The notes under the pieces: model-generated
The model's input: the letters and a program-made list of their open reading frames with translations, nothing else
What the model was told of the DNA's origin: nothing
Database searches by the model: none
DNA from: Desulfobacteria bacterium
Lineage (GTDB): Bacteria > Desulfobacterota > Desulfobacteria > Desulfobacterales > C00003060
Assembly: GCA_030145035.1 (NCBI GenBank)
Contig: JAQYWL010000216.1
Coordinates: 1 to 5,720 of the forward strand
DNA length: 5,720 bases
Direction: 5' to 3'
Part shown: positions 5,631 through 5,720 of the stretch, piece after piece
How positions within the stretch are numbered: the first letter of the stretch is position 1
Layout: the number at the start of each line of letters is the position of its first letter
Made by a program: the position numbers and the translations under genes

Positions 5631-5720
5631 TCAGCAGCGGGGGCAAATGGCCTCGTAGGGCGGGGCACCGCACCCGCCGTAAAGGCTAGTGTCCAAGGAC
5701 AATGCCCTTTTGGCCGGTAC
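5631..5720 (-). CDS. Possible C-terminal end of an upstream Cys-rich protein (partial)
   Basis: The minus-strand frame entering at the right edge reads 29 codons to TGA 5631-5633 and ends YGGCGAPPYEAICPRC. The spacing C-x8-C-x2-C at the extreme C-terminus could be part of a zinc ribbon. Against this, the stretch contains an inverted GC-rich repeat, its codon-position GC pattern is not typical of coding DNA, and 29 open codons is not long. I cannot name a family. If real, it would be the gene before pgi on the same strand, about 150 bases away. Confidence 0.27.
   Translation of the reverse strand, partial: VPAKRALSLDTSLYGGCGAPPYEAICPRC
5659..5678. repeat. Short GC-rich inverted repeat
   Basis: GGCGGG (5659-5664) and CCCGCC (5673-5678) flank an 8-base loop. 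The style recalls REP-like intergenic palindromes. It may mean that the right edge is intergenic rather than coding. Confidence 0.35.

Overview
The window shows ordinary chromosomal DNA of a Gram-negative bacterium. The style of the inner-membrane histidine kinase, the HisD variant and the heptamer-rich intergenic repeats suggest a sulfate-reducer-like Desulfobacterota (former Deltaproteobacteria). That placement is inference from recalled family resemblance, not a search. All credible genes lie on the minus strand, so the order of transcription runs from high to low coordinates.

Layout in transcription order. At the right edge (5631-5720) there may be the Cys-rich tail of an upstream gene; this is weak. 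A leader region (5478-5630) holds two palindromes and a candidate promoter. Next come pgi (glucose-6-phosphate isomerase, 4032-5477), with a strong ribosome binding site, and an orphan membrane sensor histidine kinase (2487-3911). A gene-free gap of about 360 bp (2124-2486) follows. It is filled by a nested inverted-repeat structure with three sets of heptamer repeats. Then comes hisD (histidinol dehydrogenase, 822-2123). Directly after the hisD stop (TAG immediately followed by ATG) sits a small, apparently frameshifted reading frame (607-821). At the left edge is a gene of unknown function (1-410), interrupted by an in-frame TGA and running out of the window.

The genes do not form one pathway. 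pgi belongs to central sugar metabolism and hisD to histidine synthesis, here without other his genes in view. The kinase has no response regulator within the window. Same-strand packing would allow cotranscription of pgi with the kinase, and of hisD with the small frame after it. The repeat element separates the two pairs.

The points most worth a second look are the MITE-like palindromic element between the kinase and hisD, the two gene remnants (one nonsense, one frameshift) downstream of hisD, and the palindrome overlapping the predicted pgi promoter. I saw no clear phage, CRISPR, transposase, rRNA or tRNA signal, and no convincing new multi-gene system.
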